Assembly: GCA_036507955.1 (NCBI GenBank) | Contig: DATCIH010000002.1 | Location: forward strand, 1 to 51,456 | Source: DATCIH01 sp036507955 | GTDB lineage: Bacteria; Bacillota; Clostridia; Clostridiales; Clostridiaceae | Length of the DNA stretch: 51,456 nt | Reading direction: 5' to 3' | Shown: positions 7,962 to 17,600 of the stretch, piece after piece | How positions within the stretch are numbered: the stretch's first letter is position 1 | How the letters are laid out: every line of letters begins with the position of its first letter | Notes under the pieces: generated by a model | The model's input: the letters and a program-made list of their open reading frames with translations, nothing else | What the model was told of the DNA's origin: nothing | Database searches by the model: none | Translations under genes and position numbers: made by a program

Positions 7962-8837
7962 CTATATTAATAGTTTTTCCATTTTTAAACTTTCATCTAT
8001 GAATTTGCCTAGCCCTAAAAAGCCGCCTTCTTCATTATAAATTCTATATAATTCAAATTCATTTGATAAATTATTATTGTAAATGGTTTCATCCTTAATG
8101 GGTCCTCCATTTAATAATAGCTTCATATGCTTATCTTCAATAGTTATTTTACTATATTTTTCTAAAACTTTATCCATTGGTATCAAATAATCTAAAATAT
8201 TATCCTCATTAAGTTCTGACAGCTTAACGCTATTTTCCTTATTAAATTGTCCTGTGGAAGTTCTTGTAAGATTCCACATGGTGCCTCCACATCCTAAAGA
8301 GTGGCCTATATCATAGCATAAGCTTCTTATATATGTGCCTTTGGAACAGCAAACAGTAAAATTAATTATTGGTAAATCAATTTTAGTTATGTCTATATTA
8401 TGAATAATAATATGCCGTTTATCCCTTCCAATTTCGATACCCTTCCTAGCAAGCTCATATAATCTTTTCCCATTCACCTTTATAGCTGAATACATTGGAG
8501 GAAGTTGATAGGATTCTCCTACAAACTGATATATGGCTTCCTTTATTTCTTCAGTGTTAGAGGAAACAGCAGTCTCTGAGATAATACTTCCTTCCCTGTC
8601 GTAGGTTTCTGTTACAATCCCTAACATAAGAGCTGTTTCATATACTTTATTTTCACTCATAATATAATCCACTAGTTTAGTAGCTTTTCCTATACAAATA
8701 GGAAGAACTCCTTCTGCAAGAGGATCTAGGGTTCCAGTATGACCAACCTTTTTAATTTTACATAACCTTCTTACTTGTCTTACTACATCAAAAGAGGATA
8801 TACCTAAAGGTTTATATACATTTATTATACCGTTCAT
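7962..8837 (-). CDS. truB: tRNA pseudouridine-55 synthase
   Basis: Makes pseudouridine 55 in the T-loop of tRNAs. The catalytic aspartate is in HTGTLDPLAEGVLP (Asp38), and the N-terminal GIINVYKPLGISSFDVV and central SKGTYIRSLCYDIG motifs are present. There are 291 residues. The C-terminus keeps a short PUA-like tail. The gene is 16 bases downstream of nrnA. Confidence 0.95.
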   Translation of the reverse strand: MNGIINVYKPLGISSFDVVRQVRRLCKIKKVGHTGTLDPLAEGVLPICIGKATKLVDYIMSENKVYETALMLGIVTETYDREGSIISETAVSSNTEEIKEAIYQFVGESYQLPPMYSAIKVNGKRLYELARKGIEIGRDKRHIIIHNIDITKIDLPIINFTVCCSKGTYIRSLCYDIGHSLGCGGTMWNLTRTSTGQFNKENSVKLSELNEDNILDYLIPMDKVLEKYSKITIEDKHMKLLLNGGPIKDETIYNNNLSNEFELYRIYNEEGGFLGLGKFIDESLKMEKLLI

Positions 8838-8853
8838 TTTATGTGTTATCCTC

Positions 8854-9810
8854 CTATAGCTGCTCTTTTACAGCATCTTCTAATACTTTTATTGCTTCCT
8901 CAAGAGGTAAATTAAGAGTTAATCCAGATGCCCTAATATGGCCTCCACCTCCAAATTTCTGTGCTATTTTACTAACATCCACTATGGACTTTGATCTAAG
9001 ACTTATTTTAATCCCATCTTCAGTCTCTTTAAATAGCATTCCTACCTCAATAGTATCTATGTCCATTCCTATAGCAATGACATCGGAGGTATCTCCAAAT
9101 TCTATACCTAAATCAACCGCCATTTCTCTATTTAGTTGCATAATACATATTTTCTTATCCTGAGCTAAATACATTTTGTCAATTACTTTTCCATATAATT
9201 TAATTCTTTCAAATTTTTTATTCTCATAAATTATTTTATATATATTGTTAAAATTAATTTTCAATTTAATAAGTTCACTGGCAATAATTAAGGTCTGAGG
9301 GGTTGTATTTGTATATTTAAAACCGCCAGTATCACAGATAAGAGAAGTATACAAATCTTCACCCATCTGCCTATCTAAGGCTATATTTAGCTTCTTTAAT
9401 ATTAAATATATAATTTCTCCAACGGAAGATGCCTTTGAATCAACATAATTAAAATCTCCAAAGGCACTATTGGAAAGATGATGATCTATATTCACTATAG
9501 AATATCTTCTATTTTTTAAATTTAATTCTGCAGAAACTCTAGTTAAATCACCACAATCAAGGACAATAAGACATTGAGTATCTCGATCTACATAATTACT
9601 ATTACCATCAATTTCATCAACACCATTTAAATAACTAAAGGTAACAGGAGCTTTTTCATTGCATATAATATAGACATCTTTTCCTAGCTTCTTCAAACCT
9701 CTAGTGAGAGCAAGAGCACTTCCTATTGAATCACCATCTGGAGATACATGAAAAGTTATTGCTATTCTAGAACTTTTGAATATAATATCAAGTATTTCAT
9801 CTATATTCAT
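8854..9810 (-). CDS. nrnA: DHH/DHHA1 family oligoribonuclease and pAp phosphatase NrnA
   Basis: Degrades short oligoribonucleotides and dephosphorylates 3'-phosphoadenosine 5'-phosphate, finishing RNA turnover. Metal-binding motifs are HVSPDGDSIGSALAL near residue 25, LDCGDL near residue 90, and the eponymous DHH (NIDHHLSN) near residue 108. The C-terminal DHHA1 domain ends with KFGGGGHIRASG. Length 318 is typical. It directly abuts rbfA (the rbfA stop codon ends one base before the start at 9810), which implies coupled translation. Confidence 0.92.
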   Translation of the reverse strand: MNIDEILDIIFKSSRIAITFHVSPDGDSIGSALALTRGLKKLGKDVYIICNEKAPVTFSYLNGVDEIDGNSNYVDRDTQCLIVLDCGDLTRVSAELNLKNRRYSIVNIDHHLSNSAFGDFNYVDSKASSVGEIIYLILKKLNIALDRQMGEDLYTSLICDTGGFKYTNTTPQTLIIASELIKLKINFNNIYKIIYENKKFERIKLYGKVIDKMYLAQDKKICIMQLNREMAVDLGIEFGDTSDVIAIGMDIDTIEVGMLFKETEDGIKISLRSKSIVDVSKIAQKFGGGGHIRASGLTLNLPLEEAIKVLEDAVKEQL

Positions 9811-10161
9811 TTAGCCCTTCTCCTTAATCTGCTGGATTAGAGAATTAATATGCATACCTTGTTCAATCGATGTATCTAAATGTAATTGTATTTCTGGAGT
9901 TATTCTTAACTTAACTCTATGACCAAGTTCCTTCCTAATAAAACCTATTGAGCTTTTCAAAGCTTCAAAAGTCTCTTTTTTACTATCTTCACTGCCAAAT
10001 AAACTTATAAACACCTTTGCATATTTTAAATCTTTAGTAACATCCACATCAATGATGCTTACCATGGCAGAAATTCTCGGATCTCTTAAATCATTTTGGA
10101 CAATGGAACTTATCTCTTTTTTTACTTCTTCATTAATTCTACCACTTCTATAGTTTCCCAT
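9811..10161 (-). CDS. rbfA: 30S ribosome-binding factor A
   Basis: A KH-fold factor that helps mature the 3' and 5' ends of 16S rRNA during small-subunit assembly. The 116 residues match the family, with RINEEVKKEISSIVQNDLRDPRI at the N-terminus and VDVTKDLKYAKVFISLFG in the middle. It lies between infB and nrnA. A long hairpin sits in the gap from infB. Start ATG 10161 follows AAGGAGATGATATA. Confidence 0.95.
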   Translation of the reverse strand: MGNYRSGRINEEVKKEISSIVQNDLRDPRISAMVSIIDVDVTKDLKYAKVFISLFGSEDSKKETFEALKSSIGFIRKELGHRVKLRITPEIQLHLDTSIEQGMHINSLIQQIKEKG

Positions 10162-10182
10162 TATATCATCTCCTTAGCTGAA

Positions 10183-10217
10183 TTTAGATTGCACCCAAGG
10201 GTTGGATGCAATCTAAA
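10183..10217 (-). other. 16-base-pair hairpin between infB and rbfA without a T run
   Basis: Bases 10183-10198 pair with 10202-10217 around a three-base loop, with one G-U pair. The stem begins five bases past the infB stop codon. Because no T tract follows, it looks more like an mRNA processing or stabilising structure than a terminator. Confidence 0.6.
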
Positions 10218-10221
10218 TATC

Positions 10222-12294
10222 CTATTTCTCTCTTTTTACTTCTACCATTGTAAAGGATTCTATAATATCGCCTTCTTTGATATCATTGAATTTATCTATA
10301 CTAAAACCACATTCATAACCGGAGCTAACTTCCTTTGCATCATCTTTAAATCTTTTTAAGGATGCTAGAGTGGAATCAGATATAACAATACCTTCTCTTA
10401 TAACTCTAACACTACCATTTCTTAATATTTTACCTTCTAGTACATAACCACCAGCAATGGTTCCAATATTAGAGATTTTATAAATTTGTCTAACTTCTGC
10501 TTTTCCTATTATTTCTTCTTTAAATATTGGCTCAAGTAAGCCTTCCATAGCAGCTTTAACATCATCTAAAGCATTGTAAATAATACGATAAGTTTTTATA
10601 TCAACTTTTTCTTTTTCAGCAAGTAGACTAGCATTTGTATCAGGTCTAACATTGAAGCCAATAATTATTGCGCTTGATGCTATTGATAGAGTAACATCTG
10701 ATTCTGTAATGGCTCCAACAGCTGAATGAATAACTCTAACTTTTACTGAATCATTTGATAGTTTCTCTAAGGACTGTTTTAATGCTTCAGAAGAACCTTG
10801 AACATCTGCTTTTACAATAATATTAAGCTCTTTTACCTTGCCTTCTTTAATTTGGTTATATAAATCTTCAAGAGAAACTTTATGTGTTGATTGAAGATGC
10901 TCATTTCTTTCTTTATCTTTTCGTCTATCTGCCATTTCTCTTGCTGTCTTTTCATCTTTTACAACATGGAATCTATCACCAGCTGCAGGTACCTCGGAAA
11001 GTCCCAAAATCTCTACAGGAATAGATGGGCCAGCGGATTTGATTTTCTTACCCTTATCATCAAACATAGCTCTGATTCTACCATAGGTTGAACCTACTAT
11101 TAAAGAATCTCCAACGTTTAAAGTTCCATTTTGAATAAGTAAAGAAGATACAGGACCTCTTCCTTTATCGAGCTTTGCTTCAATTACAGTTCCTTTAGCA
11201 TTTCTTAAAGGGTTTCCTTTTAAATCTTCAATCTCTGCTGTAAGGAGTATCATCTCAAGTAGTGTATCTATTCCTTCTTTAGTATGAGCAGAAACAGGTA
11301 CACAAATTGTATCTCCTCCCCAGTCCTCAGCGATTAACGAGAATTCTGTAAGCTCTTGTTTAACCTTATCTGGATTAGCACCAGGTCTGTCAATTTTGTT
11401 TATAGCTACAATTATAGGAACGTTAGCTGCCTTACAATGATCAATTGCTTCAATTGTTTGAGGCATAACTCCATCATCGGCTGCAACCACCAAAACTACG
11501 ATATCTGTTATCTGAGCACCTCTGGCTCTCATAGCAGTAAAAGCTTCATGTCCAGGAGTGTCAAGAAAAGTTATTTTTTCATTATTTACATTAACTGTGT
11601 AAGCACCAATATGTTGAGTTATTCCACCTGCTTCTGTTTCAGTAACCTTTGACTTTCTTATGGCATCTAAAAGGGAAGTCTTACCATGGTCAACATGACC
11701 CATTACTGTTACGACTGGTGGTCTTTTTATCCCAGCTTCATCAATTTCCGTATCATTGTCTTCTTCTAATTTTGCGGAAACATCTTCTTTAAGAACTAAT
11801 TTTATTTCATTATTAGCTGCTAATTTTTCTGCAGTGTTAAAGTCTATTTCTTGATTAACATTTGCCATTACTCCCATAAATATCAGTTGTTTTATGATAT
11901 CTATAGTAGTTTTTTCTAGTTTTTCAGCTAGTTCTTTTACTGTAATAGTATTTCCAATCTCAATTTGAGCTATTTTAGGTCCTTCCACATCTGTTAAGGA
12001 GATTAACTCATCATCTTTTTTCTTCTTATTTTTCTTTATCTTAATGTTATCGACTACTAGACTCTCATATTTTTCTAGGATTGCTTCCTTCTCATCTAGA
12101 TTGATATTATCCTTTGCAGCTACTGGAGCTGATTTTTCTGTGAATAGTTCTTTTATTAGTCCAGCTTCTTCTTCTTCAATCACACTCATATGGTTTTTTA
12201 CAATTATATTGAATTCCTCAGCAAGCATACTAATTAAATCCTTGCTGGATATATCTAATTCTTTAGCAAGTTCATAAACTCTTGTTTTAGACAA
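10222..12294 (-). CDS. infB: Translation initiation factor IF-2
   Basis: This GTPase brings initiator tRNA to the 30S subunit. Two small IF2-N domains lie at the N-terminus (SKTRVYELAKELDISSKDLI, and TVKELAEKLEKTTIDIIKQL further in). The G domain has G1 VTVMGHVDHGKTSLLD, G3 FLDTPGHEAFTAMR and G4 AINKIDRPGA. Domains II to IV complete a 690-residue protein, with the short linker region usual in clostridia. I place the start at TTG 12294 (product starting MSKTRVYEL) because GGAGGTG lies just upstream. This gives an eight-base overlap (TTGTCTAA) with ylxQ. Confidence 0.97.
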   Translation of the reverse strand: MSKTRVYELAKELDISSKDLISMLAEEFNIIVKNHMSVIEEEEAGLIKELFTEKSAPVAAKDNINLDEKEAILEKYESLVVDNIKIKKNKKKKDDELISLTDVEGPKIAQIEIGNTITVKELAEKLEKTTIDIIKQLIFMGVMANVNQEIDFNTAEKLAANNEIKLVLKEDVSAKLEEDNDTEIDEAGIKRPPVVTVMGHVDHGKTSLLDAIRKSKVTETEAGGITQHIGAYTVNVNNEKITFLDTPGHEAFTAMRARGAQITDIVVLVVAADDGVMPQTIEAIDHCKAANVPIIVAINKIDRPGANPDKVKQELTEFSLIAEDWGGDTICVPVSAHTKEGIDTLLEMILLTAEIEDLKGNPLRNAKGTVIEAKLDKGRGPVSSLLIQNGTLNVGDSLIVGSTYGRIRAMFDDKGKKIKSAGPSIPVEILGLSEVPAAGDRFHVVKDEKTAREMADRRKDKERNEHLQSTHKVSLEDLYNQIKEGKVKELNIIVKADVQGSSEALKQSLEKLSNDSVKVRVIHSAVGAITESDVTLSIASSAIIIGFNVRPDTNASLLAEKEKVDIKTYRIIYNALDDVKAAMEGLLEPIFKEEIIGKAEVRQIYKISNIGTIAGGYVLEGKILRNGSVRVIREGIVISDSTLASLKRFKDDAKEVSSGYECGFSIDKFNDIKEGDIIESFTMVEVKREK

Positions 12295-12625
12295 TAACGT
12301 CACCTCCGAAATCATTTTTCTTCTTTTCTTCATAAATTGTAATCAATTTTTCACTAATTTTATAATCAATAATCGTCAATACTGAAATCTCTTCTTTCCC
12401 TATAAATTTACCTAAATCATACTTTGAATAACCCTCAATAAGTGGAATCTTCTTTGCTTGGCATATCCTATTAAATTTTTCTTTTGTATTAATAGAAGCT
12501 TCTATAGCTATAATAACAAGCTTTGCATTATTTGCTTTAACTGCTTCTTCACTTTTATTGTAGCCCGCCACAAGGGCTCCAGCCTTTTTTGAAATAGATA
12601 GAAATTGTAAAAAATTATCACTCAT
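12287..12625 (-). CDS. ylxQ: L7Ae/L30e/S12e/Gadd45 family RNA-binding protein YlxQ
   Basis: A kink-turn binding-type protein of 112 residues conserved in Firmicutes nusA-infB operons. The L7Ae-like core is visible in KAGALVAGYNKSEEAVKANNAKLVIIAIEAS and in the downstream KKIPLIEGYSKYDLGKFIGKEEISVLTI. The biological target is not settled. The ATG at 12625 (MSDNF) is chosen over an upstream ATG because it overlaps the rnpM end by eight bases and has AGGGAAG in front. It is flanked by rnpM and infB, with overlaps on both sides. Confidence 0.85.
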   Translation of the reverse strand: MSDNFLQFLSISKKAGALVAGYNKSEEAVKANNAKLVIIAIEASINTKEKFNRICQAKKIPLIEGYSKYDLGKFIGKEEISVLTIIDYKISEKLITIYEEKKKNDFGGDVIV

Positions 12626-12884
12626 TGTATATTGCTTCCCTAAGTATAGCATAAATATCTTCGCTTATCTTAATTTCTAGATTTTTTTCTAGCCTGCTGG
12701 TTTTATAAGCCTTTTCAAAGCATTCGATGTTCTTACATACATAAGCTCCTCTGCCAGGCTTTTTACCAGTAAAGTCTATGGAAAGATCTCCAGTCTTATT
12801 TTTAACTACCCTAATGAGCTCTTTCTTTGGAAGCATCTGCATACAACCCACACACATCCTTAAGGGTATTTTCTTAACCTTCAA
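12618..12884 (-). CDS. rnpM: YlxR / RNase P modulator RnpM
   Basis: This 88-residue member of the DUF448/YlxR family has been reported to bind RNase P RNA. Signature segments are RMCVGCMQMLPKKELIRVVK and PGRGAYVCKNIECFEKA. The start is the TTG at 12884, eight bases behind AAGGTGG. It overlaps the last 11 bases of nusA, so translation is probably coupled. An upstream in-frame ATG would add 31 residues that do not look like the family and lie wholly within nusA, so I rejected it. Confidence 0.88.
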   Translation of the reverse strand: MKVKKIPLRMCVGCMQMLPKKELIRVVKNKTGDLSIDFTGKKPGRGAYVCKNIECFEKAYKTSRLEKNLEIKISEDIYAILREAIYNE

Positions 12885-13965
12885 TAATATCCACCTTCCT
12901 AGCTTTAGTATCTTCAAGCGCATCAAATTGAGATTTGCTCTTAATATCAATTTTCCAGCCAGTAAGTTTTGCAGCAAGTCTTACGTTTTGTCCTTCTTTA
13001 CCAATTGCTAGAGAAAGTTGATTATCATCCACAACAGCCCTAGCACATTTACTAAACTCATCTATTGAGACATCTAAAACTTTTGCAGGACTTAATGCGT
13101 TAGCAATAAACTCTTCTGGAAGTTTACTCCATTTAACTATATCTATTTTTTCGTTTTTCAGCTCATTTACAATTTGCTGTACCCTTATTCCTCTTGGACC
13201 TACACAAGCCCCCATAGGATCTACATTACTATCCTTTGAGTAAACGGCTATTTTCGATCTTGATCCGGCTTCCCTAGATATATTTTTTATTTCTACTACT
13301 CCTTCGAATATTTCAGGTACTTCTAATTCGAATAGTCTTTTCACAAGGCCAGGGTGGGTTCTTGAAACAATAATTTGAGCACCCTTTGTTGTGTTTTTAA
13401 CTTCTACAATATACAATTTCAATTCATCATTAAAATTATATTCTTCTCCTGGCATTTGTTCATTCGCACCCAGTACTGCTTCAATTTTACCAAGATTTAT
13501 AAATACATTACCCTTATCTTTTCTAATTACCTTCCCCGTCATAATGTCAAATTCTTTTGTTACAAATTCATTATAAATTATGCCTCTTTCTGCTTCCTTT
13601 ATTCTTTGTATAACTACTTGTTTAGCAGATTGAGCAGCAACTCTTCCAAAGCTTTTTGGAGTTACTTCTATATCTACAATATCTTCTAATTGATATCTAG
13701 TATTTATTTTTCTAGCATCTTCTAAGGTTATTTCTTCATTAAAATCTATAGCTTCCTCTAGGACCTTTTTCTGAGCATAAACGTGGATCTCTCCTGATTC
13801 TTTGTTCATGGTTACTTTCACATTTTGGCAACTCCCACTTGCATTACCGTAATTTTTCTTATAAGCGGCAACTAATGCATCTTCAAGGGTAGTAAAAATT
13901 AAATCTGCAGAAATACCTTTTTCACTAACTATTTCTGTTAATGCGGTAATAAAATCATTATTCAT
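12874..13965 (-). CDS. nusA: Transcription termination/antitermination factor NusA
   Basis: Binds RNA polymerase and nascent RNA, and stimulates pausing and intrinsic termination. Domain order is an N-terminal polymerase-binding domain (1 to about 125), then S1 (GKVIRKDKGNVFINLGKIEAVL, about residue 140), then two KH domains (NVDPMGACVGPRGIRVQQI and LAIGKEGQNVRLAAKLTGW). Like most Firmicutes NusA it lacks the acidic C-terminal repeats. It has 363 residues. Start ATG 13965 follows GGAGGAGAAAATT. It may also act on the terminator in its own operon leader. Confidence 0.97.
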   Translation of the reverse strand: MNNDFITALTEIVSEKGISADLIFTTLEDALVAAYKKNYGNASGSCQNVKVTMNKESGEIHVYAQKKVLEEAIDFNEEITLEDARKINTRYQLEDIVDIEVTPKSFGRVAAQSAKQVVIQRIKEAERGIIYNEFVTKEFDIMTGKVIRKDKGNVFINLGKIEAVLGANEQMPGEEYNFNDELKLYIVEVKNTTKGAQIIVSRTHPGLVKRLFELEVPEIFEGVVEIKNISREAGSRSKIAVYSKDSNVDPMGACVGPRGIRVQQIVNELKNEKIDIVKWSKLPEEFIANALSPAKVLDVSIDEFSKCARAVVDDNQLSLAIGKEGQNVRLAAKLTGWKIDIKSKSQFDALEDTKARKVDIIEG

Positions 13966-13987
13966 AATTTTCTCCTCCTAAATATCG

Positions 13988-14440
13988 TTACGATAAATAA
14001 ATATCTAAAATAAATTTTCTAGGAACAGACATGTTCTGTCCCTTAATTTTAATTTTAATATAGTCAGCATCATAACTTGTAAGTATTCCGTTATGTTTTG
14101 TTTTACCTTCAAAAATCGTATTTAGATTTATTGTTATATCCTTATCTACAACCTTTCCTAAATGTTCCTGCGTATACAGTATTCTATTTATTCCTGGGGA
14201 AGATACCTCAAGACAATATGGAATATCAATAGGATCAGATGTATCTAAGGCTTTACTTATTGGTCTGCTCACCTTTACGCAATCATCTATATTTATGCCC
14301 TCATCTCTATATATAAAAACTCTTAGATAAAATTCTTTTTCTTCTTCAATAAACTCAATATGGTATAATTCATAGCCTTGTTCGTCAACTATTGGTTGGA
14401 TAATTTTATATAATTCAGATATAAGTTCATCATCTTTCAA
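13988..14440 (-). CDS. rimP: Ribosome maturation factor RimP
   Basis: Helps assemble the 30S subunit, working with S12. The 150-residue product, starting MKDDELISELYKIIQPIVDEQGYELYHIEF, has the family motif GLxY/EVSSPGINRILYTQEHLGKVV. I chose TTG 14440 because AAAGGATG lies just upstream. The longer frame from an upstream ATG would translate the terminator hairpin and adds a non-conserved hydrophobic stretch. It is the first gene of the rimP-nusA-rnpM-ylxQ-infB operon. Confidence 0.9.
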   Translation of the reverse strand: MKDDELISELYKIIQPIVDEQGYELYHIEFIEEEKEFYLRVFIYRDEGINIDDCVKVSRPISKALDTSDPIDIPYCLEVSSPGINRILYTQEHLGKVVDKDITINLNTIFEGKTKHNGILTSYDADYIKIKIKGQNMSVPRKFILDIYLS

Positions 14441-14473
14441 AATATCACATCCTTTAATTAAATAAAAAACTAT

Positions 14474-14507
14474 ATTGAAAAACGCAACGATAGTTGCGTT
14501 TTTCAAT
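14474..14507 (-). terminator. Terminator/attenuator in the rimP leader
   Basis: A perfect 15-base-pair stem (ATTGAAAAACGCAAC and its complement) with a four-base loop. The lower part, CGCAAC/GTTGCG, is followed by TTTTTC on the minus strand. It lies between the operon promoter and rimP. In B. subtilis the nusA operon is reported to be autoregulated through a NusA-dependent leader terminator, and this could be the equivalent. Confidence 0.75.
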
Positions 14508-14513
14508 AGAAAA

Positions 14514-14533
14514 GAGTAGGTAACCACCCACTC
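14514..14533 (-). promoter_or_regulatory. Conserved-looking upstream hairpin in the rimP leader
   Basis: The stem GAGTGGGT/ACCTACTC (one G-U pair, four-base loop) comes soon after the predicted transcription start and before the attenuator. Similar GAGTGGGT hairpins stand at the head of rimP-nusA operons in many Firmicutes, as far as I recall. Its partner protein is not known to me. Confidence 0.55.
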
Positions 14534-14563
14534 CTTAGCTCTTTAATCTACATCTGTTATTCA

Positions 14564-14592
14564 ATTCTAGCATAAATGTGATTTTATTTCAA
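14564..14592 (-). promoter_or_regulatory. Sigma-A promoter of the rimP-nusA-infB operon
   Basis: TTGAAA (14587-14592) and TAGAAT (14564-14569) with a 17-base spacer on the minus strand, followed by about 115 bases of structured leader before rimP. Confidence 0.75.
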
Positions 14593-14623
14593 GATAAAGT
14601 TAATTTAATATAAAATAACAAAA

Positions 14624-17600
14624 TTAAAATAAACTTAATTGATTTGTTTCAGTAAGTCCATCTAAGCAACCATGAATTGATAAGGTTGAAATCACCGTTT
14701 TTGTAACCTTTGCTCTATTACGTAAGTTTTCCTTTGATAAGAAGGGTCCCTCCTTCCTCACTAAGGCTATGTTTTTTGCAGCATTTTCTCCAACACCAAC
14801 TAGAGAGCTAAGTGGAGGCAAAATACCTTCATCAACTATAGAAAATTTTATTGGATCTGATTTATAAAGGTCTACCTTCAAAAGTTTAATTCCTCGCTTA
14901 TGCATTTCATAGGATATCTCTAAAATAGTTAAAAGGCCCTTATCCTTTTGCGTTACATTGTTTCCTAGTGCATTTAATTCTTCCATTTTTCTTTTAATTG
15001 TGGCATCTCCTGTTGTAATAAGTTCTGCATCAAAATCATCTGCTCTAACAGTAAAATATGCAGCATAATAAGCCTTAGGATAATAAACTTTAAAATATGC
15101 TATTCTAAGTGCCATCATAACATATGCTACAGCATGGCCTTTAGGAAACATATATTTTATTTTTTTACAGGATTCAATGTACCAATCTGGTACATCATTT
15201 TCTTTCATTATTTTTATATCTTCTTCATTTAAGCCTTTTCCTTTCCTAACCTTTTCCATTATGGTAAAAGATATTTTAGGAGGGAGACCTCGATGCATCA
15301 AATATATCATAATATCGTCTCTTAATGAGATACAATCCTTAAGGGTTGTATTACCATTCTTTATATAATACTGAGCATTATTAAGCCACACATCTGTTCC
15401 ATGGGATAAACCTGATATATTAACTAAATCCGTAAAGGTTTTAGGTTTTGTATCAAGGAGCATCTGTCTAACAAATTTAGTCCCAAATTCAGGCAGTCCA
15501 TAAGTACCTATCTCACAATTTAATTCTTCCTTTGTGACGCCTAATGCATCTGGAGAAGTAAAAAGGCTCATAACCTTTTCGTCCACTAGAGGAACAGTTT
15601 TTGGATCTATACCTGTTAAATCCTGTAGCACCTTTATAATAGTAGGATCATCATGCCCAAGAATATCAAGTTTTAAAAGCCTTCCACTAATGGAGTGATA
15701 ATCAAAGTGGGTAGTTATTATCTCTGAATCATTATCATCAGCAGGATGTTGAATAGGAGTGAAATTAAATATTTCATTATCCTTTGGAACTACCATAATA
15801 CCACCAGGATGTTGGCCTGTTGTTCTTTTTATACCTGTACAGCCTTCCGTTAACCTCTCAATTTCCGCTTTGGTAATTAATAAGTTTTTTTCTTCCTTGT
15901 ATTTTTGTACAAAGCCATAGGCTGTTTTAGTTGCCACAGTACCTATTGTACCAGCTTTAAAAACATAGCCTTTTCCAAAGAGGACTTCAGTATACTTATG
16001 AACTATAGCCTGATATTCACCAGAAAAATTCAAATCAATATCAGGCTCCTTATCTCCTTCAAAACCAAGGAAGGTCTCAAAGGGTATATCATGACCATCT
16101 TTTATATATAAGCTGCCACATTTAGGACAATCTTTATCTTTTAAATCAGCCCCAGAACTTATTGAGCCATCTAAGATAAACTCACTATTTTTGCATTTTG
16201 GGCATACATAATGTGGAGGTAAGCCATTAACTTCAGTAATACTACACATAGTTGCAACTAGTGAAGAGCCTACAGAGCCTCTAGAGCCAACTGTATATCC
16301 ATCCTCCAGTGACTTTTTAACAAGCTTATGTGCTATAAGATATAAAACAGCATACCCATGATTTATTATTGAATTTAGTTCCTTATCTATTCTTTTTTGA
16401 ACCACCTCAGGGAGAGGTTCACCATATATTAAGTGAGCTTTTTTTAAAGTCATATTTCTTACATCATCTTCTGCACCGTCAATTTTAGGAGTAAAGGTTT
16501 CATCAGGAATAGGCTTAACTTTATCTATCATAGCTGCAATCTTTAAGGGGTTATCTATCACGACTTCCTTAGCCGTGGCATAATCCAAGTAATCAAATTC
16601 CTTTAGCATTTCCTCTGTAGTTCTTAAATATAAAGGGGCCTGTTCATCTGCATCCGAATATCCTTGTCCAGACATTAATATCCTTCTAAAAATCTCATCT
16701 TTAGGGTCTAAAAAATGAACATCGCAGGTGGCAACCACTGGTTTATTATAAAGTTTACCTAAACTAATAATCCTTTTATTTATATTCTCAAGTTCACGTC
16801 TATCATTTACTGTCTCATTTCTTATCAAAAATTTATTATTATCTATTGGTTGAATTTCTAAATAATCATAAAAATCAATTATTTCTTTAAGTTCAACATC
16901 ATTCATGCCAGCTAATATACTTCTATATAGTTCTCCAGCTTCGCAAGCAGAACCCATGATTAATCCTTCTCTAAACTCTTCGATTACGCTTTTAGGAAGG
17001 CGTGGTTTTTTATAAAAATAATCTAAATTTGATTTAGATACTAGTTTATATAAGTTTTTCAAGCCAATTTGATTCTTAACTAGAATTATTAAATGATGAG
17101 AGGTGAGTTTTTTAATATCAAGATTTTTTAGATATTCTTCATTCATAGTAGCTAAGCTTTCTATGTTTTTATCCAAAAGGTCTTTAAAACATCTTAATAA
17201 AATTTCACCTGTTGCCCTAGCATCATCTATTGCTCTATGGTGACTAAAAGGATGTATTCCCAGATGCTTTGCTACTATATCTAGCTTGTACCTTTTTAGT
17301 TCAGGATATAAAAATTTACATAGGGGTATAGTATCCAAGTAGTCAGAATTAAAATCACAGCTTATGCCTCTTAAATTTTTTTTAAGAAAGGATACATCAA
17401 ACTCAGCATTATGTGCCACTAGTATAGCATCCCCGATAAACTTTATAAAATCTGGAAGGACAACATCTATTGTGGCTTCATTGGCTACAATATCATTATT
17501 AATTCCTGTTAGCTGAACTATTTTTTCGGGAATATCTCGCTTTGGATTTACAAATTTAGAAAAAGTCTCAATAATTTCTCCATTAGAAATCTTAACAGCA

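Noticed and set aside
12885..12977. Longer rnpM from an ATG inside nusA
   Set aside because: The added residues are the shifted frame of the conserved nusA C-terminus and do not resemble the family.
14441..14527. Longer rimP from an upstream ATG
   Set aside because: It would translate the terminator hairpin and adds a hydrophobic extension absent from the family; the TTG at 14440 has a proper ribosome binding site.
15894..15910. Third copy of the rimM leader repeat inside polC
   Set aside because: Only ten bases match (TCCTTGTATT) and they lie in coding sequence; chance.
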